A stretch of 64,000 nt of DNA, from positions 145,929 to 209,928 of the forward strand of contig NZ_CAIJDP010000078.1 in assembly GCF_903819435.1 (NCBI RefSeq). The letters run 5' to 3'. Every line of letters begins with the position of its first letter. Position 1 is the stretch's first letter. Made by a program: the position numbers and the translations under genes. The notes below the pieces were generated by a model that did no database searches, was not told the origin of the DNA, and saw nothing but the letters and a program-made list of their open reading frames with translations. This DNA comes from Flavobacterium salmonis (GTDB lineage: Bacteria; Bacteroidota; Bacteroidia; Flavobacteriales; Flavobacteriaceae). Positions 25,519-34,383 of this stretch are shown piece after piece.

Positions 25519-26958
25519 ATGAAAACGACAAAAAAGGTATTACTTTTAATTACGCTAATCTCACTCTGCGCCTGTAAAAAGGATTCAAAAGGAGACAAAG
25601 ATGATTATACAACTGCACAAAACAGTACCGCAGCTACTGAGTGCCTGGCTCCTTCCGATTGGTTTACGATGGTAAACAACACCCGACAAACTCCTGCGCC
25701 AAATGAAGGCCCAACAAGCGTATTTGCCAACAATGCAACGGTAACCAATTGTGACTTTCACCAGTGGTCCTGGCAAAAATTTCTTTGGCTGACCAATGAG
25801 GTCAATGGAGTACCATCATTTATGACATCGCTGATCCAGGTGAGTGCAACAGGTCAGCGATTAGATCCTGCTAACGGAATTGTTTTAACGGATACTGCTC
25901 AGGCAAGTTCTTCTACTGATATTTTAAAAACACCTAATTATACATCTGGTGTTCCAAAATCTACTACGGTTTATTATTCGATATTCATGGATAAAAAGAT
26001 GCACGATACAATGTTAAAATATGGTCCAATAGCAAAAAATGACCCTACTAGCTTAAAAGACATCACTTTTGCTGTAGGTTCATTAGAACTTAAAACCTCC
26101 TGGATTGATGCGAGTGTTCTTAAAGATCCTTCTTCTTATTTTATTACGCAGGGAGTAATTAATGGAGTAAAAACCAAAGTTGCACTTTTAGGAATGCATG
26201 TCGTAGGAGTTGTAGAGAACCATCCGGAGTTTGTATGGGCTACTTTTGAGCATGAAAACCTTGCTCCTGCTTATGACTGGTCAAAAGCAACACCAACGAC
26301 TGATGCACCTGTTACCAGTACTGTAGATTATCCCTTTTTTAATAAAAGCAGTACTTCAACAATTACAAATATAACGTCTGGAAACGGGATTTATACTGAT
26401 GTGTTTTCGGTTTATAAACATGGTGTTCCGGTTGAAAAGGCAATGAAAGGTTCTCATGATGTTCAGCTTTTCATGAAAACAAGTCAAAATGGCTCGGAGA
26501 ACTTTAATAATATTCGTACCATTAATCAAAGTGTTAAGAAACAGTTGAAAGGTATTTGGAATAATTATTTTTACAATGGTTCAATATGGATCAATACAGA
26601 AGGATACAATACGACTCAGCAACAAGCTGCTTTATTAGACTCGCTAAGTGGTACTCTTTCAGAATCTACACCCGGAAAATTGACCAGAGGTTCTGTTGCA
26701 GCCTACAATATTACGATGGAAACCTATGTTCAGGTAGGATTTGGCCCGAAATCAATACATCAGGTTACAGTCGATAGTCTGGTTAATTGCTTCTCATGTC
26801 ATAATGCCTCTCACAGATCGAAACTTTCTCCCCTTTATATTAGCCATGTTTTTAATGGGTATGTAGGAAGCCTGAAAGGCCTAACCAGAAAGCAAATTAA
26901 ACAGGAAAGTGTTAAGGAAATCATGGACGATTATAATTTGCGACAAAAATTAAGATAA
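25519..26958 (+). CDS. Lipoprotein with single c-type heme motif
   Basis: A 479-aa protein with lipobox (LLLITLISLCACKKDSKGD). The body has HQWSWQKFLWLTNEVNG, FAVGSLELKTSW and LLGMHVVGVVENHPEFVWAT, then a C-terminal CFSCH heme-attachment motif at residues 424-428 (LVNCFSCHNASH). It matches a family of uncharacterised cytochrome-c-like exported proteins that share the WQ.FLWLT and GMHVVG...HPEF.WATFEH strings. A periplasmic or cell-surface electron-transfer role is inferred. It is monocistronic, with a bidirectional terminator downstream. Confidence 0.78.
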   Translation: MKTTKKVLLLITLISLCACKKDSKGDKDDYTTAQNSTAATECLAPSDWFTMVNNTRQTPAPNEGPTSVFANNATVTNCDFHQWSWQKFLWLTNEVNGVPSFMTSLIQVSATGQRLDPANGIVLTDTAQASSSTDILKTPNYTSGVPKSTTVYYSIFMDKKMHDTMLKYGPIAKNDPTSLKDITFAVGSLELKTSWIDASVLKDPSSYFITQGVINGVKTKVALLGMHVVGVVENHPEFVWATFEHENLAPAYDWSKATPTTDAPVTSTVDYPFFNKSSTSTITNITSGNGIYTDVFSVYKHGVPVEKAMKGSHDVQLFMKTSQNGSENFNNIRTINQSVKKQLKGIWNNYFYNGSIWINTEGYNTTQQQAALLDSLSGTLSESTPGKLTRGSVAAYNITMETYVQVGFGPKSIHQVTVDSLVNCFSCHNASHRSKLSPLYISHVFNGYVGSLKGLTRKQIKQESVKEIMDDYNLRQKLR

Positions 26959-27011
26959 CTAAATGGATGATCACTTTAGTTATTAAAGCAAATCTAAAAT
27001 TTAAATATAAA

Positions 27012-27039
27012 AAAACCACAAGCGAAAGTTTGTGGTTTT
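27012..27039. terminator. Bidirectional terminator between convergent genes
   Basis: AAAACCACAA and TTGTGGTTTT form a 10-bp stem with A-run before and T-run after, so it can act on both strands. A second inverted repeat, TAACTAAA/TTTAGTTA, lies just upstream at about 26957-26985. Confidence 0.85.
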
Positions 27040-27063
27040 TATGTTGAAATTGATTATTTAAAA

Positions 27064-27855
27064 CTAAATAACCACACACTCAGTTTTTTTTTCTTCAATT
27101 ATTTTCAAATTCATTATTTTTTGAGCAACATCTCCCCTTTCGAATAAACGAATGAACTTGAAAACAGCACTTACAAAATATCCTGGATTTGAAACCAATC
27201 TGGCGATTTCGGCAATTCTTTTATCTCTTTTCTGTGTAGAGGCTTCTCTTTGGTCTTCCGAAGTAGTCACAAATTCATTTGCAAATTTCCAGGCACCATC
27301 CCTAGCAGTTTTCATACTAAAATCTATAAAAAAGTTATCAATTTTGCCTGATAATTTTAGTATAATTGCGAGTGTTGGCCAAATTTTGATTAAGCATTTT
27401 TCGACATGCTCTACCAGATTACTAAGAATGATATTGATTTGATTAAAATCAGATTCTAAATCTTTTATGTTTTCAATCGTACTAACTTCAGCCGAGGCTA
27501 TTCCTAAATCCAGATTTACATGTGCATTAATTCCCAACAGTAAATGCTGAACAACTATTGGCCAAAAACTTTCTGCCTGCTTAAAGGAGAATTCCCAACA
27601 GTCTGATGTTTTTTCTTTCGCTTTATACTGGTAATACGCCTTTAGATATCGATTAGCAAAAATTACATCCAGTTTTTCCATCCGCTCTCCATTCTGAAAA
27701 GAACCATCAGCAATCCCTTCTTTGATTCTTACAGTAACTTCACGATATAGCATAGTAAACAAACCTATAGAACTTTGTTCCAGTTTTGATGTTTCAATTA
27801 TTTCATCCAATAACTGAATGACTTCATTTATTGTAGTAGCTTGTTTTATATTCAT
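27064..27855 (-). CDS. DUF5995-family protein
   Basis: A 263-aa soluble helical protein. The stretch FANRYLKAYYQY, the Trp-rich CWEFSF, and QHLLLGINAHVNLDLGIASA are characteristic of DUF5995. The conserved His (QHLLLG.NAH) suggest a metal-binding helical bundle, but no reaction is known. It is convergent with the heme lipoprotein gene and divergent from the AraC gene at 28182. Confidence 0.78.
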   Translation of the reverse strand: MNIKQATTINEVIQLLDEIIETSKLEQSSIGLFTMLYREVTVRIKEGIADGSFQNGERMEKLDVIFANRYLKAYYQYKAKEKTSDCWEFSFKQAESFWPIVVQHLLLGINAHVNLDLGIASAEVSTIENIKDLESDFNQINIILSNLVEHVEKCLIKIWPTLAIILKLSGKIDNFFIDFSMKTARDGAWKFANEFVTTSEDQREASTQKRDKRIAEIARLVSNPGYFVSAVFKFIRLFERGDVAQKIMNLKIIEEKKTECVVI

Positions 27856-28181
27856 TTATAGCTGGTTAAGATTAAATTAGCATAAGCGAATATAATTATT
27901 TTAATCTTTCAAAAAAGTTTATTTGAAGTAAATATCTTGTTATTTTTAATACTCACCTTAGAATATTGTTTTATTGGAAATCTTATGATTACCGGGTTAA
28001 ACTATTATACCGCAACGATCTATAATGCATCAGGGGAGCTAATCGTTCCTTCCTTTTACAACAAGAATTTGCAAAAAAGCTACAGGTTCAGATTCTTTTG
28101 GCTTTTTTATTTTGCAAACAACCTTCAATATTTTATAATAAATTTGACTTTGTTACAACAATTTACATACAAACATCAAAT
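27856..28181. other. Gap of about 326 bp between divergent genes
   Basis: An open plus-strand frame crosses it but has no start or family support. An imperfect inverted repeat, TTTGCAAAAAAGC (about 28070) with GCTTTTTTATTTTGCAAA, followed by T-rich DNA, looks like a terminator stem. It may close a lost gene. Nothing else is seen. Confidence 0.4.
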
Positions 28182-28937
28182 ATGAACAATGACTTTTACT
28201 ACAAAGGTATAGAACCAGACTACTCACTTCTTGACTTTGTAGAAAATATTGGAATGTTTCATAACCCGTCAAACAAAGACATGGAGGTTGTTTTAATGCC
28301 CGACGGAAGAATTGATTTATTTTTTATGCAATCCCACTCGGAGGCATTTCAAATTACACTTATTGGTCTTGAAAATGTGCCTGAACAACAAGTTATTCCG
28401 TCCAATACACTGGCTTTTAAAATTAGTTTTAAACCTCTGGGAGCCGAATATCTTTTGCAGACTTCTATTGCCGATATTTTGAATAGTGCGAAAGTTTTAC
28501 CAAAAGATTTTTGGGATATTACCAACGACGATTTAAAAGATTTTGAAGCATTTTATACCAAAACAGCAAAAAAACTAAAAGAACTTTTACCTAAAGAAAT
28601 TGACGAAAGAAAACGTAAACTTTTTAAACTGGTTTACGCATCAAATGGTGAAATAAAAGTACAGGAACTTTCAGAAAAAATAGCCTGGAGCAGCCGGGAA
28701 ATCAATCGTTATTTCAATAAGCAATTTGGTCTTTCATTAAATGCTTTCTGTAAAATATTGCGTTTCAAAGCATCATTAGAACATATTGCAAAAGGCAGAC
28801 TTTTTCCAGAGTTAAACTTCACAGATCAAACGCATTTCATCAAAGAAATAAAAAAATTCTCCGGCGTTGTACCCAGTGAATTGCTGAAAAATAAAGATGA
28901 CCGATTTATACTATTATCCGTTCTGAAACAACCATAA
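28182..28937 (+). CDS. AraC-family transcriptional regulator
   Basis: A 251-aa protein starting at ATG 28182 (MNNDFYYKGIEPDYSLLDFV); the frame continues 28 codons upstream without support. The N-terminal domain (about 1-135) is the cupin-like sensor common in Bacteroidota AraC proteins (VLMPDGRIDLFFMQSHSEAF, LAFKISFKPLGAEYLLQ). The C-terminal HTH_18 domain has KIAWSSREINRYFNKQFGLS and TDQTHFIKEIKKFSGVVPSE. It ends 61 nt before the TetX-like monooxygenase and is the obvious candidate regulator of it. Confidence 0.87.
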   Translation: MNNDFYYKGIEPDYSLLDFVENIGMFHNPSNKDMEVVLMPDGRIDLFFMQSHSEAFQITLIGLENVPEQQVIPSNTLAFKISFKPLGAEYLLQTSIADILNSAKVLPKDFWDITNDDLKDFEAFYTKTAKKLKELLPKEIDERKRKLFKLVYASNGEIKVQELSEKIAWSSREINRYFNKQFGLSLNAFCKILRFKASLEHIAKGRLFPELNFTDQTHFIKEIKKFSGVVPSELLKNKDDRFILLSVLKQP

Positions 28938-28998
28938 TTTTGTCCTGACATAATGCAGAAAAGCCAATCGGGATAAAATTAATTTAAATTTAAACAGA

Positions 28999-30156
28999 AT
29001 GTTACTAGAAAATAAACAAGTTGCCATAATCGGTGGCGGTCCCGGCGGACTTACCTTAGCCAGACTTTTACAATTGCAAAACGTAAATGTAAAAATATAC
29101 GAAAGAGATTTAAATAAAGATGCACGAGTTCAGGGATCTCCTCTTGATTTACACGACGGATCAGGATTGGCAGCAATTCACAAAGCCGAGTTGTTTGAAG
29201 AATTCAAAAATAATTTTCTGCCCGGCGCAGATAAATCATTAATCTTAAACGAAAAAGCAGAAATATTTTTCAGCGACCATGAAACAAATATTGATCAAGA
29301 TTTTGGTAATGAATATTTTCGCCCGGAAATAGATCGCGGTGCTTTACGAAAAATATTATTGGAATCCTTACCGCCTGAAACCGTAATTTGGAACAGTCAT
29401 TTTGTTTCGATGGAAGCCGAAAATGAAGGCTGGTTAATGCATTTTAAAGATGGAAATTCAGTTTATGCAGATATTGTCATTGCTTCTGATGGTGCCAATT
29501 CGAAAATCCGACCTTATATCACAGATATCAAACCATTTTATTCTGGTATAGTAATGCTTGAAGGTAATATTTATGAATCTAAAAAAAATGCTCCTAACAT
29601 TTCTTCATTAATAAATGGGGGAAAGATAATGGCATTTGGAGACACGCAAAATATCTTACTCGGACAAAAAGGCGGTGGCGATCTTGGCTTTTATATTAGT
29701 TTTAAAGCTGATGAAAACTGGATAAAAGCAAATGGTCTTGATTATACTGATAAAACACAAATGTTAAAATGGTTTAAAAATGAATACCCTGCCTGGAGTC
29801 CTTTTTGGTATGAACTATTCGAAAATGTGTCTGCGCCTTTTATTCCGCGTCCAATTTATTGTATGCCTTTAAATCAAAACTGGGACGCTTTATCAAACTT
29901 AACAATGATTGGTGATGCAGCGCATGTAATGCCTCCTTTTGCAGGAGAAGGAGCTAACATGGCCATGCTCGATGCGCTGGAACTAAGCGAATGCCTGATA
30001 TCTGATAAATTTAAAACAGTTCAGCAAGCTATTTCCGGGTATGAAAGTATCATGCGTGAAAGAGCTTCAGTAGCAGCAAAGGAATCACTTGAAAATAGTG
30101 AAAAAATGCACTCAAAAGATGCCCTGAAAACAATGCTGAATTTCTTTGCAGGGTGA
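28999..30156 (+). CDS. FAD-dependent monooxygenase, TetX-like
   Basis: A 385-aa class A flavoprotein monooxygenase. The FAD motif GGGPGG is at 12-17, the DG region at about residue 164 (ASDGANSKIRPYITD) and the second FAD motif at 304-320 (IGDAAHVMPPFAGEGAN). By recollection it is markedly similar to TetX along its length: VAIIGGGPxGLTxAxLLQ, LDLHxGSGxxAxxKA, FxxPEIxRxxLRxILLxSL and the C-terminal SxxEAVxxYE pattern. That makes a TetX-branch oxygenase likely. Whether it hydroxylates tetracyclines or another aromatic compound cannot be read from sequence. Confidence 0.85.
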   Translation: MLLENKQVAIIGGGPGGLTLARLLQLQNVNVKIYERDLNKDARVQGSPLDLHDGSGLAAIHKAELFEEFKNNFLPGADKSLILNEKAEIFFSDHETNIDQDFGNEYFRPEIDRGALRKILLESLPPETVIWNSHFVSMEAENEGWLMHFKDGNSVYADIVIASDGANSKIRPYITDIKPFYSGIVMLEGNIYESKKNAPNISSLINGGKIMAFGDTQNILLGQKGGGDLGFYISFKADENWIKANGLDYTDKTQMLKWFKNEYPAWSPFWYELFENVSAPFIPRPIYCMPLNQNWDALSNLTMIGDAAHVMPPFAGEGANMAMLDALELSECLISDKFKTVQQAISGYESIMRERASVAAKESLENSEKMHSKDALKTMLNFFAG

Positions 30157-30159
30157 TAA

Positions 30160-30210
30160 AGACGCTAAGTCACTAAGCTTCTAAGTCGCTAAGAAAAAAC
30201 TTTGCGTCTT
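30160..30210. repeat. CTAAG-type intergenic repeat
   Basis: AGACGC (30160) and GCGTCT (30204) close a stem around tandem CTAAGTCACTAAG and CTAAGTCGCTAAG units. Related wording occurs at 34339-34376. It lies directly after the TetX-like gene stop and could act as a 3' hairpin. Confidence 0.55.
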
Positions 30211-30294
30211 AATACCAAACCTGATTGCTAAACCGTAAAAAATTTCAATACCAATTTCTAAATCCTTAATTTCGCTTTCAAATAAAAAGAGAAA

Positions 30295-32604
30295 ATGAAG
30301 GTCTGTATTGCCGAAAAACCAAGTGTAGCACGAGAAATCGCATCCGTTTTGGGTGCCAATGCCAAACATGACGGTTACTATGAAGGCAATGGTTATGCCG
30401 TGACCTACACTTTTGGGCATTTATGTACTTTAAAAGAACCCAATGATTACAAGCCGCATTGGAAAAGTTGGGATTTGAACAACCTTCCTATGCTTCCTGA
30501 AAAATTTGAAACCAAAGTAGTTCAAAATTCGGGTATCGAAAAACAGTTTAGAATCATAAAAAGTTTATTTGACAAAGCCACAGTCGTAATAAATTGCGGG
30601 GATGCCGGACAGGAAGGAGAACTTATTCAGCGTTGGGTGATGAACGAAGCCCATTACAAAGGCGAAGTACAGCGCTTATGGATTTCTTCGCTAACCACCG
30701 AAGCGATAAAAGAAGGTTTTGAAAATTTAAAACCAGCTGCTAACTACGATAATTTATTTTACGCCGGTTTTTCCAGAGCTATTGGTGACTGGTTATTAGG
30801 TATGAATGCTACACGTTTATATACCGTAAAACACGGCGGGTATAAACAAGTCCTGTCTATTGGCCGGGTTCAGACACCAACTTTGGCAATGGTGGTTGAC
30901 CGATTTAAAGAAATAGAAAATTTCAAGCCCCAACCCTATTGGGAATTACAGACTTTATACAGGGAAACACTTTTTAGTTATGAAGAAGGTCGTTTTTTGA
31001 ATAAGGAAGATGGGGAAATTTTGGCGAATAAAGTCAAAGAAAGTGATTTTGAAATTGTCTCGATTGATAAAAAAAACGGAAATGAATTTGCACCAAAACT
31101 GTTTGATTTAACAGGTTTACAGGTGTATTGCAACCAAAAATTCGGATTTTCGGCAGAGGAAACACTAAAAATTGCTCAAACACTTTACGAGCAAAAAGTA
31201 ATTACATATCCAAGAGTAGATACGACATTTTTACCCAATGATATTTATCCAAAAGTACCTGGGATTCTGCAAAAATTAACCAGTTACACAGAACTGACGC
31301 AGCCCATTTTAGCGAAAAAAATCAAAAAATCGCCTAAGGTTTTCAATGATAAAAAAGTAACTGACCACCACGCTATTATTCCGACCGGAGTTCAAAACAA
31401 TCTGCAATATAATCAACAGCAGGTTTATGATATTATAACAAAACGCTTTATTGCCGTTTTTTATGATGATTGTCTGGTTGCCAACACAACCGTAATAGGA
31501 AAAGCTGCTGAAGTTATGTTTAAAGCTACCGGAAAAGAGATCTTAAAAAAAGGGTTTCGTGTTGTTTTTGAAGATCCGGGTGCAAAAGAAAAAGAAGCAG
31601 ATTTACTGCCAAATTTTGTGGTTGGTGAAAAAGGACCGCACGAACCATCATTCCTTCAAAAAGAAACCAAACCACCGAATCAGTTTACTGAAGCGACTTT
31701 ATTGCGTGCCATGGAAACTGCAGGAAAACAAGTTGATGACGAAGATTTACGCGAATTGATGAAAGAAAATGGTATAGGGCGTCCGTCTACGCGCGCTAAT
31801 ATTATTGAAACGCTTTTTAAACGTCAGTATATTGTACGAAATAAAAAACAGGTCTTGCCTACTCCAACAGGCATTCAATTGATTGATACGATTCAGAATG
31901 AATTGATAAAATCAGCAGAACTTACCGGTTCCTGGGAAAAACAACTGAAAGACATTGAAAAAGGTACTTTTACTGCAGGTGCCTTTATCAAGAACATGAA
32001 ACGCATGGTCGAAGCTTTGGTTACTGAAGTACGAAGTGAAACCAGACACGCAAACATTTCTCATGCAGCAATGATTCAGAAACCAGTTGTAAAACCTGAA
32101 AAAGAAAAAAAGAAATCCTCAGGAATTTCGGCAGAAACATGTCCAAAATGCCAAAAAGGAAATCTCATAAAAGGTAAATCAGCTTATGGATGCAGTGCGT
32201 ACAAGTTGGGTTGTGATTTTGTGCTTCCTTTTGTTTTTCATGATAAAAAGATTACTGAGAACCAATATTTACGCCTGATTCAAAAAGGTTCAACTGTCAA
32301 TATAAAAGGCTTTAAAACTGATGAGGGCACTGTTGAAGGTTTAATTCGGTTTGAAGAAAACTATAAACTAAAGTTAGAACCAAAGAAAAGTGATAAAAAA
32401 ACTGACTCAAAAGAAAATTCAGATTCATTAATCTGTCCAAAGTGCAAAAAAGGGACAATACTAAAAGGCAAAAACGCTTACGGCTGCAGTGAATATAAAT
32501 CGGGTTGTGATTTTAAAGTGACTTTTGATGATGTAAGAGCAAAATTAAAAAATCAAAAACCAACTAAGGAATTGGTGTATTCGATTTTAACAGCTAGTAT
32601 TTGA
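30295..32604 (+). CDS. topB: DNA topoisomerase III
   Basis: A 769-aa type IA topoisomerase. The Toprim domain opens with KVCIAEKPSVAREIASVLGA and has the acidic triad region CGDAGQEGELIQ (101-112). The active-site tyrosine is Y305 in VITYPRVDTTFLP. The C-terminus carries two zinc-ribbon-like repeats, each with C-x2-C, then YGCS and GCDF. This is longer than E. coli TopB (about 650 aa) because of those repeats, as usual in Bacteroidota. It relaxes and decatenates single-stranded-containing DNA. This type can be chromosomal or carried by integrative elements; none is evident here. Confidence 0.95.
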   Translation: MKVCIAEKPSVAREIASVLGANAKHDGYYEGNGYAVTYTFGHLCTLKEPNDYKPHWKSWDLNNLPMLPEKFETKVVQNSGIEKQFRIIKSLFDKATVVINCGDAGQEGELIQRWVMNEAHYKGEVQRLWISSLTTEAIKEGFENLKPAANYDNLFYAGFSRAIGDWLLGMNATRLYTVKHGGYKQVLSIGRVQTPTLAMVVDRFKEIENFKPQPYWELQTLYRETLFSYEEGRFLNKEDGEILANKVKESDFEIVSIDKKNGNEFAPKLFDLTGLQVYCNQKFGFSAEETLKIAQTLYEQKVITYPRVDTTFLPNDIYPKVPGILQKLTSYTELTQPILAKKIKKSPKVFNDKKVTDHHAIIPTGVQNNLQYNQQQVYDIITKRFIAVFYDDCLVANTTVIGKAAEVMFKATGKEILKKGFRVVFEDPGAKEKEADLLPNFVVGEKGPHEPSFLQKETKPPNQFTEATLLRAMETAGKQVDDEDLRELMKENGIGRPSTRANIIETLFKRQYIVRNKKQVLPTPTGIQLIDTIQNELIKSAELTGSWEKQLKDIEKGTFTAGAFIKNMKRMVEALVTEVRSETRHANISHAAMIQKPVVKPEKEKKKSSGISAETCPKCQKGNLIKGKSAYGCSAYKLGCDFVLPFVFHDKKITENQYLRLIQKGSTVNIKGFKTDEGTVEGLIRFEENYKLKLEPKKSDKKTDSKENSDSLICPKCKKGTILKGKNAYGCSEYKSGCDFKVTFDDVRAKLKNQKPTKELVYSILTASI

Positions 32605-32650
32605 GTTTTTCTGCCCCAGATTAAAAGATGAAAATATTTTTTGCTTCACT

Positions 32651-32714
32651 CAGATTCTGCAGATTTAAGCAGATTTTTTTAATTTAAATTTTATAAATCT
32701 TTTTTAAATCTGCG
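32651..32714. repeat. AGATTT/AAATCT intergenic inverted repeat
   Basis: CAGATTCTGCAGATTTAAGC and AGATTTTTTTAA on the left match, in reverse complement, TTATAAATCTTTTTTAAATC and TGCG on the right. It is a degenerate palindromic element of a type recurrent in Flavobacterium intergenic DNA. It sits 46 nt after topB and may double as its terminator. Confidence 0.55.
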
Positions 32715-32830
32715 TAAACAAAATTTAATAACAAAAATTAATATAATTGCTTCTTTATCTTAGTCATTCGGGATATGGCAAATAATTTTTATCTATTTTA
32801 GCTGTACTATTAAAACTAATACTTCCAAAT

Positions 32831-33307
32831 ATGTTTCAGAAAATTACGCTTACAGCACTTATTATAGCTTTCGTTTCCTGTCAGAAAAAAGAAACCGTTG
32901 AAAAAGACAAAATCAAAAAAGCAGACTGGCTAATTGGAAACTGGGAAAATACTTCACCGGATGGGATTTTAACCGAAAACTGGAAAAAAGTAAACGACAG
33001 TACTTTTAACGCTGCTTCTTATTTTATCAAAGGTAAAGATACTTTGCATTTTGAAAACATTATTTTGGCTCAATTAGGTGAAACGCTTACTTACAAAGCG
33101 ACTGTAAAAGGTCAAAATGATGACAAACCCGTTTCCTTCCCTTCTACTTCAGAATCAGACAAACAATTGGTTTTCGAAAACCCTAAACACGATTATCCAC
33201 AAAAAATCACTTATACAAAAGGAGCTAATAATACTTTGACAGCTGAGATTTCAGGAAAGTTGAATGGGAAGCCGACTACGGAAAGGTTTATTATGAAGAA
33301 GAAGTAA
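32831..33307 (+). CDS. DUF6265-type lipoprotein
   Basis: A 158-aa protein with lipobox (TALIIAFVSCQKKETV). The mature domain is a small beta-barrel pattern: ADWLIGNWENTSPDGILTEN, WKKVNDSTFNAASYFI, LTYKATVKGQNDDKPVSF, FENPKHDYPQKITY and a closing TERFIMKK. This matches DUF6265 (WLxGxWxx...ExWxx......FENPxHDFPxxIxY), whose function is unknown. It is the first of three small lipoprotein genes on this strand. Confidence 0.83.
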   Translation: MFQKITLTALIIAFVSCQKKETVEKDKIKKADWLIGNWENTSPDGILTENWKKVNDSTFNAASYFIKGKDTLHFENIILAQLGETLTYKATVKGQNDDKPVSFPSTSESDKQLVFENPKHDYPQKITYTKGANNTLTAEISGKLNGKPTTERFIMKKK

Positions 33308-33322
33308 TCTTTTCTTAGAATC

Positions 33323-33790
33323 ATGGAAAATAGAACATTACAATTTGTTATAAAATCAATGTCATTTCATATTTTATTTTTAGTTCTTTTTATATCATGC
33401 AATAATTCTGAATTAAGATCCAAAAATATTAAATCAGGTTTTTTATATGATGCAGGAATCTACAATATCCCGGGCAAAAACAGAAATATTTTAATTAAAG
33501 AATTAAAAGATGGTTCAAAAATATTTGCCATTCGAGATCGTAATAATAAAATATTATTTCAGCAAAGTCTAAACGAAACTTTTAGCGCCAATCATTATTG
33601 GCTTTTATATATTGATAAAGATACCAATGTATGGTATTATAATTCAGACTACATTTCACATCAGGCAATACTATTCAATAAAAAAACACAAAAATATGAA
33701 ATGAAAGATTTTTGTACATCCAAATTACATTTACCTTCAGAATTCAAAAAAGAAATAGAGACTAATACATCTAAAGTTTGCGAGTTTTAA
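33323..33790 (+). CDS. Hypothetical lipoprotein
   Basis: A 155-aa protein with a hydrophobic N-terminus and lipobox (SFHILFLVLFISCNNSELRS). The start could be 33323 or the ATG at 33359; the first keeps a positively charged n-region and is preferred. The mature part looks beta-rich (NRNILIKELKDGSKIFAIRD, DTNVWYYNSDYI). No family recognised. It starts 15 nt after the DUF6265 gene. Confidence 0.6.
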   Translation: MENRTLQFVIKSMSFHILFLVLFISCNNSELRSKNIKSGFLYDAGIYNIPGKNRNILIKELKDGSKIFAIRDRNNKILFQQSLNETFSANHYWLLYIDKDTNVWYYNSDYISHQAILFNKKTQKYEMKDFCTSKLHLPSEFKKEIETNTSKVCEF

Positions 33791-33838
33791 TAAATATAAT
33801 TTCTGGTATTATTGAAATAAACCTAAAAATTGTTTCTA

Positions 33839-34300
33839 ATGAAAAAAGTCTTTTTATTATTTCTATTTTCAATTTTAATAATAAGCTGCAACGAAAAAAA
33901 CCAAAATTCAATTGATGATATCTGGGATAATTTTTCCTTCAATTCAATATTAACAGATAGTAATCAAATCGTTATAAAAGCTTACGATTCAAGATTAACA
34001 AATAAAAGAGTAAATGTTGAATCGTATATTGCAACTAAAGAATTTAAAACTACAACAAAACAACAAGTCCAGGACATTGAAACCATTTTTGAAAATGCTA
34101 CAAAAACTGGTTACTGCTGTTGTCCAAAAAGCTCATCTTCTATTCATTTTTATAATCAAAAAGAAGAACTTGATTACTTTTATGTTGATACTCTGGAATT
34201 TAAAAACAAGATAAGATTTTGCGAAAAAAGTTATCAATATTCATATATTATTGAAAAACAAAAATGGAAAGATTATATAAAAGAAATTAGCAAAAAATGA
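33839..34300 (+). CDS. Hypothetical lipoprotein
   Basis: A 153-aa protein; ATG at 33839 gives a textbook lipoprotein signal (MKKVFLLFLFSILIISCNEK), whereas the frame's earlier TTG does not improve it. A CCCC-containing segment (ATKTGYCCCPKSSSSIHFYN) is unusual and could bind metal or form disulfides. No family recognised. Confidence 0.62.
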   Translation: MKKVFLLFLFSILIISCNEKNQNSIDDIWDNFSFNSILTDSNQIVIKAYDSRLTNKRVNVESYIATKEFKTTTKQQVQDIETIFENATKTGYCCCPKSSSSIHFYNQKEELDYFYVDTLEFKNKIRFCEKSYQYSYIIEKQKWKDYIKEISKK

Positions 34301-34338
34301 GTACTCAAACGGAATTTTAAACTTTTATCGTTCACAAA

Positions 34339-34376
34339 AAACTTAGAATCTAAGCATCTCGGTCGCTTAGCAACTT
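34339..34376. repeat. CTTAG/CTAAG intergenic repeat
   Basis: AACTTAGAATCTAAG followed by CGCTTAGCAACTT, similar in wording to 30160-30210. It lies between convergent genes, 8 nt before the MFS gene end. Confidence 0.45.
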
Positions 34377-34383
34377 AAAAAAA

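Noticed and set aside
27937..28185. 82-codon plus-strand frame in the gap before the AraC gene
   Set aside because: No start signal, and it crosses a terminator-like inverted repeat. A decayed gene is possible but cannot be supported.
30295..32604. Topoisomerase III as a marker of an integrative conjugative element
   Set aside because: No conjugation, relaxase or integrase genes are adjacent; chromosomal topB is common in Flavobacteriia.
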